Below, piece after piece: positions 14,405 to 20,991 of a stretch of DNA of 20,991 bases. Source of the DNA: JANNOG01 sp964516515. GTDB lineage: Bacteria; Actinomycetota; Actinomycetes; Actinomycetales; JBBAYJ01. How positions within the stretch are numbered: the stretch's first letter is position 1; each line of letters opens with the position of its first letter. The translations under genes were made by a program, and so were the position numbers. The stretch covers positions 1-20,991 of the forward strand of contig CAZEYA010000051.1 in NCBI GenBank assembly GCA_964516515.1. Reading direction: 5' to 3'. Under the pieces are notes generated by a model that saw only the letters and a program-made list of their open reading frames with translations, was not told where the DNA came from and ran no database searches.

Positions 14405-15343
14405 TCATGCTCGGGGATGGGCCTGGCTGTATACCGACGTGAGCCGGGACAGTGAAACGTGGGTGTAAATCTGCGTGGCTGACAGCGTAGCGTGACCGAG
14501 TAACTCCTGTACGCAGCGAAGGTCGGCGCCACCGTTTAGGAGGTGCGTGGCTGCGCTGTGTCGCAGAACGTGCGGAGAAATCGTGCCGAGTCCGGCATCT
14601 TCGGAGATTCGATTCACCCGGTCACGGGCTTGACGAACACCAAGCCGCCGACCGGCCGCGCCCAGCAGCAGAGCCGGTCCCGACGCGTCGACCGCCAGTT
14701 CGGGACGACCAAGCCTCAGATATCGGTCTATCGCCGCCATGGCCGGTTCACCGATAGGGACGATTCTCTCCTTTGCTCCTTTTCCGAGCACCCGGATCAA
14801 CCCGTCCCCCGAAGCGACGTCATCGATGTCGAGGCCCACCAGCTCCGCGACACGGATACCGCCGCCGTAGAGCACCTCCACGACGACGTGGTCGCGCATC
14901 CCCAGCGCGGAGTGCGCGGCGTGCGCAGCCGCGTCACACAGCGTCCCCGCATCGGCTGCGGAGACAGGCCTGGGCAGACTGCGGCCCGGGCGGGGACCTG
15001 CGAGGCTCCCAGTAGCGGCGTCCGGTTCACTCAGGCCCATCCGATCCAGCCACCTGGCGAATGCCCGAGCGGCCGCCGCCCGCCGCGCGAGCGTCGCCGG
15101 CGCCCAGCCCGCTTCATGCCCATCGCGTAACCAACGCCTCGCTCGACCGAGAGTGACGTCCTGGGCAGAACTGCCCCCTCCGGCAGCAACATGACCGAGC
15201 AGGGAATCGACGTCACCGCCGTATGCCCGCACGGTGTGCACGGAACGACCGGACGCGTCGGCCAGCCACGCCACGAATCCTGCGGTCAGCGCCGCTGCCC
15301 ACTCCGGTGGTTGCGCTGCGACGGCGTCCCGGGAGGCAGCCAT
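14405..15343 (-). CDS. xerC: Tyrosine recombinase XerC
   Basis: This 312-residue site-specific recombinase resolves chromosome dimers at dif with a XerD partner. The N-terminal SAM-like core-binding domain spans about 15-105 ('HTVRAYGGDVDSLLGHV', 'WAPATLARRAAAARAFARWL'). The catalytic domain has all key residues: Arg164 ('GGGIRVAELVGLD'), Lys188 ('GKGAKERIVP'), His258 and Arg261 ('HVLRHSAATHLL'), His284 ('LLGHATLSATQIYTHV') and nucleophile Tyr293. ATG 15343 starts the normal-length protein; the open frame above it runs antisense-like through dprA. No Shine-Dalgarno is seen; TATAAC lies seven bases before the ATG, which might indicate a leaderless transcript. A hairpin (15364-15380) lies between dprA and this start. 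Its place in the conserved dprA-xerC-whiG order argues for a housekeeping recombinase, not a phage integrase. Confidence 0.92.
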   Translation of the reverse strand: MAASRDAVAAQPPEWAAALTAGFVAWLADASGRSVHTVRAYGGDVDSLLGHVAAGGGSSAQDVTLGRARRWLRDGHEAGWAPATLARRAAAARAFARWLDRMGLSEPDAATGSLAGPRPGRSLPRPVSAADAGTLCDAAAHAAHSALGMRDHVVVEVLYGGGIRVAELVGLDIDDVASGDGLIRVLGKGAKERIVPIGEPAMAAIDRYLRLGRPELAVDASGPALLLGAAGRRLGVRQARDRVNRISEDAGLGTISPHVLRHSAATHLLNGGADLRCVQELLGHATLSATQIYTHVSLSRLTSVYSQAHPRA

Positions 15344-15363
15344 GCAGCCGTTATACGCGGTGA

Positions 15364-15380
15364 CCCCACTGCGCGTGGGG
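15364..15380. other. Small hairpin in the dprA-xerC gap
   Basis: CCCCAC (15364-15369) and GTGGGG (15375-15380) form a six-base-pair stem with a TGCGC loop in the 76-base gap between dprA and xerC. It may be a weak terminator or part of the xerC control region. No T-tract follows. Confidence 0.3.
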
Positions 15381-15419
15381 ATGCGGCTGCAGTCGATGCG
15401 GGACTGGGCGTTGGGCGGT

Positions 15420-16619
15420 TCAGCTGGTCCCGAGCCGGCCACGCCGGCCGACTCGAATCCAGCCGCCGTCCTGGCGCGCCACCGTGGCGGTGTGCTCGAG
15501 GTCGAGCAGTATCGACCGCACGTGACCGACATCCAGGCCCGCAACCAGGGCCACCTGCGCCGTGGACATGCCGTCGATGGACGACAGGCACGCCACCACC
15601 CGTTGCGGCAGCAGGCCGGCACCCGGCACTGCCTGCGGCCCGTCGACCGGACCGACGTCGAGCAGCCCCTGCCCCATCGGCGAGGAGAGCTCGATGACAT
15701 CGCCGACGTCCCGGACCAGCGTCGCGATGCCGTCCCGGATCAACTCGTGGCAGCCCACACTGGTGACAGCCGTCACCGGGCCTGGCACGGCGCCGACGTG
15801 CCGGCTCAAGGCCATGGCAGCCCTCGCGGTGCCCGCCGCGCCCGACCGCGACGCCGCCTCCACCACGACGGTCGTCGCGGTGAGAGCGGCGATCACCCGG
15901 TTGCGCTGCAGGAACCGCCACCGCTGCGGGGCCGAACCGGGTGGCAGTTCACTGATCACCGCTCCCCCGTCGGCCACGATTCGATCGAGCAGATCGGCAT
16001 GAGCCGTCGGGTAGGCCCGATCGACGCCGCAAGCCATGACCGCGACCGTTGCGACCCTCGCGTCCCCGGCGCCGGGATGACCTGCCAGGGCACCCCGGTG
16101 CGCTCCGGCGTCGATGCCATATGCCGCTCCCGACACCACGGTCCAACCCTGGGCCGTCAGGTCGCACGCCAGCTCGGTCGCGACGTGCTGGCCGTAGGAG
16201 GAGCAGGCACGAGCACCCACGATCGCGACACCGCGGCGAGACAGGTCGGCGGCACCGTCGGCACGTGGTAGCCGGCCGCGCACCCACAGGCACGCCACTG
16301 GACCCAGGTCGGCAGCCTCCAAGTCGTCCAGCCCGAGCGGCCACGTGGCGTCACCGGGCACCGTGACGTGGATACCGAGCTTGGCCACCGCCCTCAGCAG
16401 GCCAGCGGTCGAGGAGGTCAGTGCCTTGTGCCGAGCCTGCCACCGCGGCGGCCCGTGCCCCGACCACAGCCGCCGTGCCACTCCCAGCCACCCGTGCTCG
16501 GCAACCTCGCCCGACAGTCCCGGGTCACCCGGTTCCACGACACGGGACAGGTGTGCCCTCGCGGTCCGCTCTTCCCGTGCCGTCTCCGGGTCGCCGGCAT
16601 TCGCGGTCGAGTGACTCAC
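15420..16619 (-). CDS. dprA: DNA-processing protein DprA (Smf)
   Basis: DprA binds incoming single-stranded DNA and loads RecA during natural transformation; many non-competent bacteria keep it. The 399-residue protein has an N-terminal helical part, the Rossmann-like core with 'GVAIVGARACSSYGQ' and 'GWTVVSGAAYGIDAGAHRGAL', 'AVMACGVDRAYPTAHADLL', 'GAVISELPPGSAP' and 'FLQRNRVIAAL', and a C-terminal winged helix ('PQRVVACLSSIDGMSTAQVA'). The start is GTG 16619, overlapping the yifB stop as GTGA (16619-16616), so translation is probably coupled. Other competence genes are not in the window. Confidence 0.93.
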   Translation of the reverse strand: MSHSTANAGDPETAREERTARAHLSRVVEPGDPGLSGEVAEHGWLGVARRLWSGHGPPRWQARHKALTSSTAGLLRAVAKLGIHVTVPGDATWPLGLDDLEAADLGPVACLWVRGRLPRADGAADLSRRGVAIVGARACSSYGQHVATELACDLTAQGWTVVSGAAYGIDAGAHRGALAGHPGAGDARVATVAVMACGVDRAYPTAHADLLDRIVADGGAVISELPPGSAPQRWRFLQRNRVIAALTATTVVVEAASRSGAAGTARAAMALSRHVGAVPGPVTAVTSVGCHELIRDGIATLVRDVGDVIELSSPMGQGLLDVGPVDGPQAVPGAGLLPQRVVACLSSIDGMSTAQVALVAGLDVGHVRSILLDLEHTATVARQDGGWIRVGRRGRLGTS

Positions 16620-18133
16620 ACCGCCCCCCTGCTCCGCAGCTCCAGGGCCTCGTCCAGCTCGGCCTGACCGGGTTGGAGCACCCCCGCCAAGTCAGCCAGC
16701 GTCCATGCCACCCTGATGCACTTGTCCAGGCCCCGGCCGGTCAAGTACCCATGATCGACGGCGGTGGTCAGCCGCCGCAGTCGACCTGGCGGCAACCGGA
16801 ACGGGGGCGAGCGCAGCACCTGGCCGGGGACGGCCGCGTTGGAACCGATGCCGTGAGCGGCCCACCGTCGCATCGCGACCGCCCTGGCCTGCGACACCCG
16901 CGCCGCCACCGTCCGGCTGTCCTCGCCCTCGCCGTCGCCGCCCCACCGGGCCGCGCTCACCGCTGGCAGGTCCACCTGCAGGTCCACCCGGTCCAGCACC
17001 GGGCCCGACAACCGGGCGCCGTATCGGCGCCGTGCCACCGAGGTGCACGAGCAACTACTGGCCTGCCCGGCGCCGCACGGGCACGGGTTGGCGGTCAGCA
17101 CCAGGATGAATCGCGCCGGCAACCGGGCGGTGCCCCGGGAACGGTGGATGACCACCTCGCCTTCCTCCAGAGGCTGCCGCAGCGCCTCGATCACCGAGCG
17201 GCCGAACTCGGGCGCCTCGTCGAGGAACAGGACCCCGGCGTGGGCACGACTGATGGCGCCCGGCCGCGGGACGCCGGACCCCCCGCCGACGACAGCGGCG
17301 ACTGATGCAGTGTGATGGGGGTTCTCGAACGGGGGCCGGCGGATCAACCCGTTCGACGGCAACGTGCCGGAGACCGAGTGGATCGCGGTGACGGTCAACG
17401 CATCGGTATCGTCGAGATCCGGCAGTAAACCCGCTAACCGGGCCGCAAGCATGGTCTTGCCCGCACCGGGTGGACCCTGCAACAAGGCATGGTGACCGCC
17501 CGCGGCCGCCACCTCGAGCACCCGACGGCCCACAGGCTGCCCGACGACGTCTCGCAGATCGGCGCGCGGCGCAGGCGAGGGCACCGACTGCGTTCGCGGT
17601 GGGTCATCCAGCACGAGGTCGGGATCACCGCGGTGGTGGGCTACCGCCTCGCGCAGCGTTGAGACCCCGGTCACGGTGACACCTGGCACCAGCCGGGCCT
17701 CGGCCGCGTTCTCATAGGGCACGAGGACTTCACGGACGCCGCCCTTGACCATGCCCATCACCAGCGGCAGCACCCCGCGCACCGGCCGCACCCGGCCGTC
17801 GAGACCCAGTTCCCCGATGTGAGCGACCGCCCTGACCCCGGCCGGCACCAGTCCCCCGGCGGCGAGCACGCTGATGCTCATGCCCAGATCGAGACCGGAG
17901 CCGACCTTCGGCAGCGACGCAGGCGACAAGTTGACGGTGACCCTGGCCTGCGGTGGCGCATGGCCCGAGGCCAGCAGGGCACTGCGCACCCGATCCCGGG
18001 ACTCCAGGACCGCGGCGTCGGGCAGACCGACGACCGTCCAGGCGATCAGTCCGGGACTGACATGGCTCTCGATCTCGACGACGTGCCCGTCGAGACCGAC
18101 CAAGGTGGCGCCCAGGGTCTGACCTAGTCCCAT
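16616..18133 (-). CDS. YifB/ComM-family Mg-chelatase-like AAA+ ATPase
   Basis: ComM-type helicases drive branch migration during DNA integration in transformation; the actinobacterial members are little studied. The 505-residue protein has an N-terminal Lon-C-like fold ('VNLSPASLPKVGSGLDLGMS' near 68-87), an AAA+ core with Walker A 'GPPGAGKTM' (220-228) and Walker B 'GVLFLDEAPEF' (300-310), the sensor segment 'FILVLTANPCPCG' with four cysteines (351, 353, 361, 363) that may bind metal, and the Mg_chelatase_C domain at the end ('LTGRGLDKCIRVAWTLADLA'). ATG 18133 follows the yraN stop by one base, and the gene overlaps dprA by GTGA, so yraN-yifB-dprA form a tight translation unit. Confidence 0.93.
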   Translation of the reverse strand: MGLGQTLGATLVGLDGHVVEIESHVSPGLIAWTVVGLPDAAVLESRDRVRSALLASGHAPPQARVTVNLSPASLPKVGSGLDLGMSISVLAAGGLVPAGVRAVAHIGELGLDGRVRPVRGVLPLVMGMVKGGVREVLVPYENAAEARLVPGVTVTGVSTLREAVAHHRGDPDLVLDDPPRTQSVPSPAPRADLRDVVGQPVGRRVLEVAAAGGHHALLQGPPGAGKTMLAARLAGLLPDLDDTDALTVTAIHSVSGTLPSNGLIRRPPFENPHHTASVAAVVGGGSGVPRPGAISRAHAGVLFLDEAPEFGRSVIEALRQPLEEGEVVIHRSRGTARLPARFILVLTANPCPCGAGQASSCSCTSVARRRYGARLSGPVLDRVDLQVDLPAVSAARWGGDGEGEDSRTVAARVSQARAVAMRRWAAHGIGSNAAVPGQVLRSPPFRLPPGRLRRLTTAVDHGYLTGRGLDKCIRVAWTLADLAGVLQPGQAELDEALELRSRGAV

Positions 18134-18134
18134 C

Positions 18135-18503
18135 TCAACCCACCGCCCTCAGGTGGGACACGACGGCCGCGCCGGTCGGGGGCCGCCGGACGGTCACCAC
18201 GTCGATCCGGACTCCAGCGGTGCCGACCTGAGTGGTCCGCAGGTAAACCCCCGCCAGCCGGCGCAACCGGCCCAGCTTGGCCGGCGTCACCGCCTCCAGC
18301 GCGCTACCGCAGGCCTCGGAGCGCCGGGTCTTGACTTCCACGACCACGGTGGTGTCGCCGTCGAGCGCGATGATGTCCAGCTCGCCGGGAACGTCGCGGT
18401 CGGGACTGCGCCAGTTCCGCTGGACGACCTGCAGGCCCGACTCCGTCAGGTAGCGCGCGGCGATCCGCTCGCCGTACCTCCCGACACCATCTTTCGCAGC
18501 CAT
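18135..18503 (-). CDS. YraN (UPF0102) nuclease-fold protein
   Basis: This 122-residue protein has the restriction-endonuclease-like fold of UPF0102. The predicted catalytic residues are visible: Glu12 ('GRYGERIAARYL'), Glu41 and Asp43 ('PGELDIIALD') and Glu56-x-Lys58 ('VVVEVKTRRS'). The biochemical role is not settled; it is often found beside yifB and rnhB and is presumed to act on DNA or RNA structures. The start ATG 18503 has a weak AGG upstream. It is separated from DUF2469 by 110 bases that hold no gene, and touches yifB. Confidence 0.92.
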   Translation of the reverse strand: MAAKDGVGRYGERIAARYLTESGLQVVQRNWRSPDRDVPGELDIIALDGDTTVVVEVKTRRSEACGSALEAVTPAKLGRLRRLAGVYLRTTQVGTAGVRIDVVTVRRPPTGAAVVSHLRAVG

Positions 18504-18613
18504 ACGAGCAGCCTGGCCGTTACCTCCCGGCGTTCGCGGACCGTCGAATCCCGCCTGTGGACCCGTGGGCCCAGGTGAGGCTGTGGATCGCGCATCGGGG
18601 CGAGCGCGGCAAA

Positions 18614-18934
18614 TCAGCCGGAGAAGCCGGATCGGGGTACCTGCAGGTCGGACTTGGCCAGTTCCTCGACGTTGACGTCCTTGAACGTAATGATGCGGAC
18701 GTTCTTCACGAAGCGCGCGGGCCGGTACAGGTCCCAGACCCAGGCGTCGGCCAACCTCACGTCGAAATAGACCTCGCCTGCAGCCGAGCGGGGCTGAACG
18801 TCGACGCTGTTGGCCAGATAGAAGCGTCGCTCGGTCTCCACGACGTAGGTGAACAGCCCGACGACGTCACGGTACTCGCGGTACAGCTCCAGTTCCAGGT
18901 CCGCCTCGTAGCGTTCGAGGTCCTCCGCACTCAT
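18614..18934 (-). CDS. DUF2469 conserved actinobacterial protein
   Basis: This 106-residue acidic protein (MSAEDLERYEADLELELYRE..., then 'DVVGLFTYVVETERRFYLAN' and 'YFDVRLADAWVWDLYRPARF') matches the highly conserved DUF2469 family, almost confined to actinobacteria. Function is unknown. It has no signal peptide or membrane segment. Its ATG overlaps the rnhB stop as ATGA (18934-18931), so it is probably translated by coupling, which hints at a link with RNase HII. The ~110 bases downstream, before yraN, show no gene or clear terminator. Confidence 0.93.
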   Translation of the reverse strand: MSAEDLERYEADLELELYREYRDVVGLFTYVVETERRFYLANSVDVQPRSAAGEVYFDVRLADAWVWDLYRPARFVKNVRIITFKDVNVEELAKSDLQVPRSGFSG

Positions 18935-19716
18935 GACCGGACCAGCTCCGACTCGATGTCCATCAGGACATCCTGCCCCGTCAATCTGGCGCTACGGCCG
19001 AGCAGGTTCCACGATCTGCGGTGCAACGCGCACGTCCCGTGCTCTCGTAGCGCCGCCGCATGTTCGGGCGCCGCGTACCCTTTGTTCTCCACCCAGCCGA
19101 AGCGCGGGTCGGCCTGGCCGTGAGCCACCATCATCCGATCCCGGGCCACCTTGGCCAGGACAGACGCGGCCGCCACAGCCGCACACCGCTGATCGGCCTT
19201 GATCACCAGCTGCACCGATGGCCGCACCGGGGGCGCGAGATCCTGCCCGGCCAGGTCGCGGACCGGCAGCGCGGGCCGGGTCAGCCAGTCGTAGGACCCG
19301 TCGAGGACGACGTGCTCGACGCTCAGTGCCAACGCCTCGAACGCCCGCAGACCCGCTACCCGCAGGGCCACGAGGATGCCCCAGGCGTCGATCTCGTCGT
19401 TGCCCGCGTGAGCGACCGCCCACGCAGGTGCCCACCGTCTGATCCGAGGTTCGAGCCGTTCCCGTTCAGCCGGCGTCAGGAGTTTGGAGTCGTGCAGCCC
19501 CCGGGGGGCCGTCGCCGTCGCGGCGGTCACGGCCACCAGCCCGACCGTCACGGGTCCGGCCAGGGCTCCGCGACCGACCTCGTCCATACCCGCCACCACG
19601 CCGAGGCCACTGGCCCGCATCGCCGACCGGGCCAGCCGCAATGACGGTGGCACGGCCTTGACCGCGCTCGCGGTGGGTCGCTGCCCTCGTGAGGCGGTCT
19701 GAGACGTCGAGCTCAC
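18931..19716 (-). CDS. rnhB: Ribonuclease HII
   Basis: RNase HII removes ribonucleotides and RNA:DNA hybrids from DNA. The protein is 261 residues from GTG 19716. Catalytic acids are visible: Asp45 and Glu46 in 'GMDEVGRGALAGPV', an Asp in 'VVLDGSYDWL' and an Asp in 'KADQRCAAVAAASVLAKVARD'. GTG 19716 is chosen because it overlaps the lepB stop as GTGA (19716-19713) and the family domain starts near residue 38. A longer frame up to 19794 lies fully inside lepB and is unlikely. The N-terminal ~37 residues are a variable Ser/Ala/Arg-rich leader. It is flanked by coupled overlaps on both sides (lepB and DUF2469). Confidence 0.93.
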   Translation of the reverse strand: MSSTSQTASRGQRPTASAVKAVPPSLRLARSAMRASGLGVVAGMDEVGRGALAGPVTVGLVAVTAATATAPRGLHDSKLLTPAERERLEPRIRRWAPAWAVAHAGNDEIDAWGILVALRVAGLRAFEALALSVEHVVLDGSYDWLTRPALPVRDLAGQDLAPPVRPSVQLVIKADQRCAAVAAASVLAKVARDRMMVAHGQADPRFGWVENKGYAAPEHAAALREHGTCALHRRSWNLLGRSARLTGQDVLMDIESELVRS

Positions 19717-20991
19717 TTCACGCCATCGAGTTGTCCGACCCCGTCGAAAACCCCCACGGGGCGACCCAACCAATCCCACCTCGCCAATGGCCACGAGACC
19801 AGCACGGCGCGGCCGACGACGTTGTCCAATGGCACGGCGCCGGCCGACAGGTCACCGTCGACCGCATGGAACCTGGAGTCGCGCGAGACGCTGCGGTGAT
19901 CGCCCATCACCCACAGCGCGCCATCCGGCACGGTCACCTGGAACTCCTCGGCGCTGGGCTGGTCGCCGGGGTACAGGTAAGAGGATTCATCGATGGGCTG
20001 GTTGTTGACCAGCAGGCTGCCGTTGGCGTCGCAGCACTTGACGTTGTCACCGGGCAGGCCGACCACCCGCTTGATGAGGTGCTCGCCGGAGTTCGCCGGC
20101 AGCAGTCCGACGAAGGTCAGCGACTGGTTGAGCAGGCTCTGCTGCTGCGGTGAGTCCACGCCGTCCAGCCAGCCACCCGGGTCGAGGAAGACCACGACGT
20201 CACCCCGCTGCAGCGACAGCGGACCCGGCTCCAGCTTGCTGACCAGCACGCGGTCGCCGATGAGGAGAGTGTCCTCCATCGACGCCGAGGGAATCTTGAA
20301 GGGCTGGACGAGGAACGTCTTGATCACGATGGCGATGGCGAGCGCCACGGCGACCGTGCCCAGCACCTCGCCGGCATCGCGCAGCAACCGGTCACGCAGC
20401 GAGGGCGGGGGTTGCTTGCCTCCCGAGGACTTGGCTGACTTCCTGCCTGACCGCTGTGCCGATCTGTGGGTCGATTCCTGCGCCCGGTGGGGCACGGCAG
20501 TGCCGCCGTCGCTTGGCCAGGCGGCCGAGGAACTCGGCGTTGCACCGTTCGGGATGGCCGGCGGGCCGTCGTACCGAAGGCCGTCCACGGCCGCGGCCCC
20601 GAACGACATCGACCGGTAGGCCCGCGGGTCGGCCACCGGAATCGCCTCGGTGTCATCGGTGTCGACCGGCTGCTGCCGAGTGAACGGGGTGGGCTCATCG
20701 GCGGGTCCGGGTACCGGCGTCTCGCGGTAACCGGCCACCTCACCACTCCAGCCGTTGGACGTGCGCCAACCGGTGCTCGCCTCGGCATCCGGACTCACCT
20801 GCGCCGTCGGCCCGTTCACGGTCGCCTGGGGGCGCGGGGGCAGCGGCGAGGCGGCCGGGGGAAGCAGCGGGCGCAGCGGCGAGGCGGCCGGGGAAGGCAT
20901 TGGGCGCGCCGGCTCGAACGGCGACGAGGCCGCCGGCCCCCGCCGGACCGTGGCAGGCGGAGGCATCTTCGGTGCCGACGGTGACAGCTCC
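19713..20991 (-). CDS. lepB: Signal peptidase I with a long Pro/Ala-rich N-terminal region (5' end may lie outside window)
   Basis: LepB cuts Sec and Tat signal peptides outside the membrane. Numbering from ATG 20966: a single membrane anchor at about 201-220 ('VLGTVAVALAIAIVIKTFLV'), box B with the catalytic Ser229 ('IPSASMEDTLLIGDRVLVSK'), box D with the catalytic Lys299 ('HLIKRVVGLPGD') and box E ('GDHRSVSRDSR'). Two cysteines (311-312) lie in the extracytoplasmic part. The ~190 residues before the anchor are low-complexity (Pro, Ala, Ser), then basic just before the membrane ('RSAQRSGRKSAKSSGGKQ'). No stop codon separates ATG 20966 from the window edge, so translation may start further out. 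The start shown is therefore open. Confidence 0.92.
   Translation of the reverse strand, partial: ELSPSAPKMPPPATVRRGPAASSPFEPARPMPSPAASPLRPLLPPAASPLPPRPQATVNGPTAQVSPDAEASTGWRTSNGWSGEVAGYRETPVPGPADEPTPFTRQQPVDTDDTEAIPVADPRAYRSMSFGAAAVDGLRYDGPPAIPNGATPSSSAAWPSDGGTAVPHRAQESTHRSAQRSGRKSAKSSGGKQPPPSLRDRLLRDAGEVLGTVAVALAIAIVIKTFLVQPFKIPSASMEDTLLIGDRVLVSKLEPGPLSLQRGDVVVFLDPGGWLDGVDSPQQQSLLNQSLTFVGLLPANSGEHLIKRVVGLPGDNVKCCDANGSLLVNNQPIDESSYLYPGDQPSAEEFQVTVPDGALWVMGDHRSVSRDSRFHAVDGDLSAGAVPLDNVVGRAVLVSWPLARWDWLGRPVGVFDGVGQLDGVK
20840..20893 (-). repeat. Direct 21-base repeat in the lepB N-terminal region
   Basis: A 21-base sequence at 20840-20860 (beginning GCAGCGGCGAGGCGG) recurs exactly at 20873-20893. 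The 33-base offset keeps the reading frame and gives a duplicated PAASPL peptide in the proline-rich part of LepB. This looks like local slippage in low-complexity DNA. Confidence 0.85.

Noticed and set aside
14405..15343. Tyrosine recombinase as a sign of a prophage or integrative element
   Set aside because: The protein fits XerC, sits in the conserved dprA-xerC-whiG order, and no att-like repeats, tRNA or phage genes are nearby.
15420..18133. dprA and yifB/comM as evidence of a natural competence island
   Set aside because: These genes are part of a widely conserved housekeeping order in actinomycetes, and no pilus or DNA-uptake gene is in the window.
1..20991. CRISPR arrays, tRNAs, rRNAs, insertion sequences, riboswitches
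   Set aside because: No spaced repeats, cloverleaf-like sequences, transposase motifs or known riboswitch cores were noticed on reading both strands; a covariance-model scan was not possible.

Overview
The window is very GC-rich, with coding frames that strongly favour G or C in the third codon position. It is almost certainly chromosomal DNA of an actinomycete. Three things point there. First, the gene orders lepB-rnhB-DUF2469-yraN-yifB-dprA-xerC-whiG and rpsB-tsf-pyrH-frr-cdsA are the usual actinobacterial ones. Second, a WhiG-type sigma factor and a DivI1A-repeat protein are present. Third, two F420-dependent enzyme families are encoded at the left end. The genus cannot be told from this sequence. 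No tRNA, rRNA, CRISPR array, insertion sequence or prophage was seen.

Layout from left to right. 1-2011 (+): the end of a PPOX-fold F420 enzyme, a luciferase-like F420 oxidoreductase and a KDPG aldolase. 2012-2296: a small gene that seems to be split by a frameshift. 2322-3973 (-): rlmN, translationally coupled to a four-repeat DivIVA-like protein. 4062-6473 (+): a complete phosphoketolase, divergent from rlmN. 6499-10968 (-): the translation/nucleotide/lipid cluster rpsB, tsf, pyrH, frr, cdsA. 11267-13485 (+): a secreted M23 (LytM) protein and a lipoprotein-type S1C protease; the protease reading frame is broken by an in-frame TGA exactly between its protease and PDZ parts. 13487-20991 (-): lepB, rnhB, DUF2469, yraN, yifB, dprA, xerC, whiG, with repeated ATGA/GTGA stop-start overlaps that mark coupled translation.

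How the genes fit together. Most of the window is housekeeping: ribosome assembly and recycling (S2, EF-Ts, RRF), UMP and CDP-diacylglycerol synthesis, 23S rRNA/tRNA methylation, protein export (signal peptidase I), RNA:DNA hybrid removal, DNA processing and dimer resolution. Accessory metabolism is limited to the F420 enzymes, the KDPG aldolase and the phosphoketolase. All three convergent gene junctions carry a clear inverted repeat at the stop codons, which likely act as two-way terminators.

I found no convincing new multi-gene system. The most notable observations are the TGA-interrupted PDZ protease, the frameshifted small gene after the aldolase, paired hairpins abutting the rpsB ribosome binding site, and the long low-complexity tails on S2 and LepB. 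The gene-breaking lesions could be sequencing or assembly errors, since only the sequence is available.
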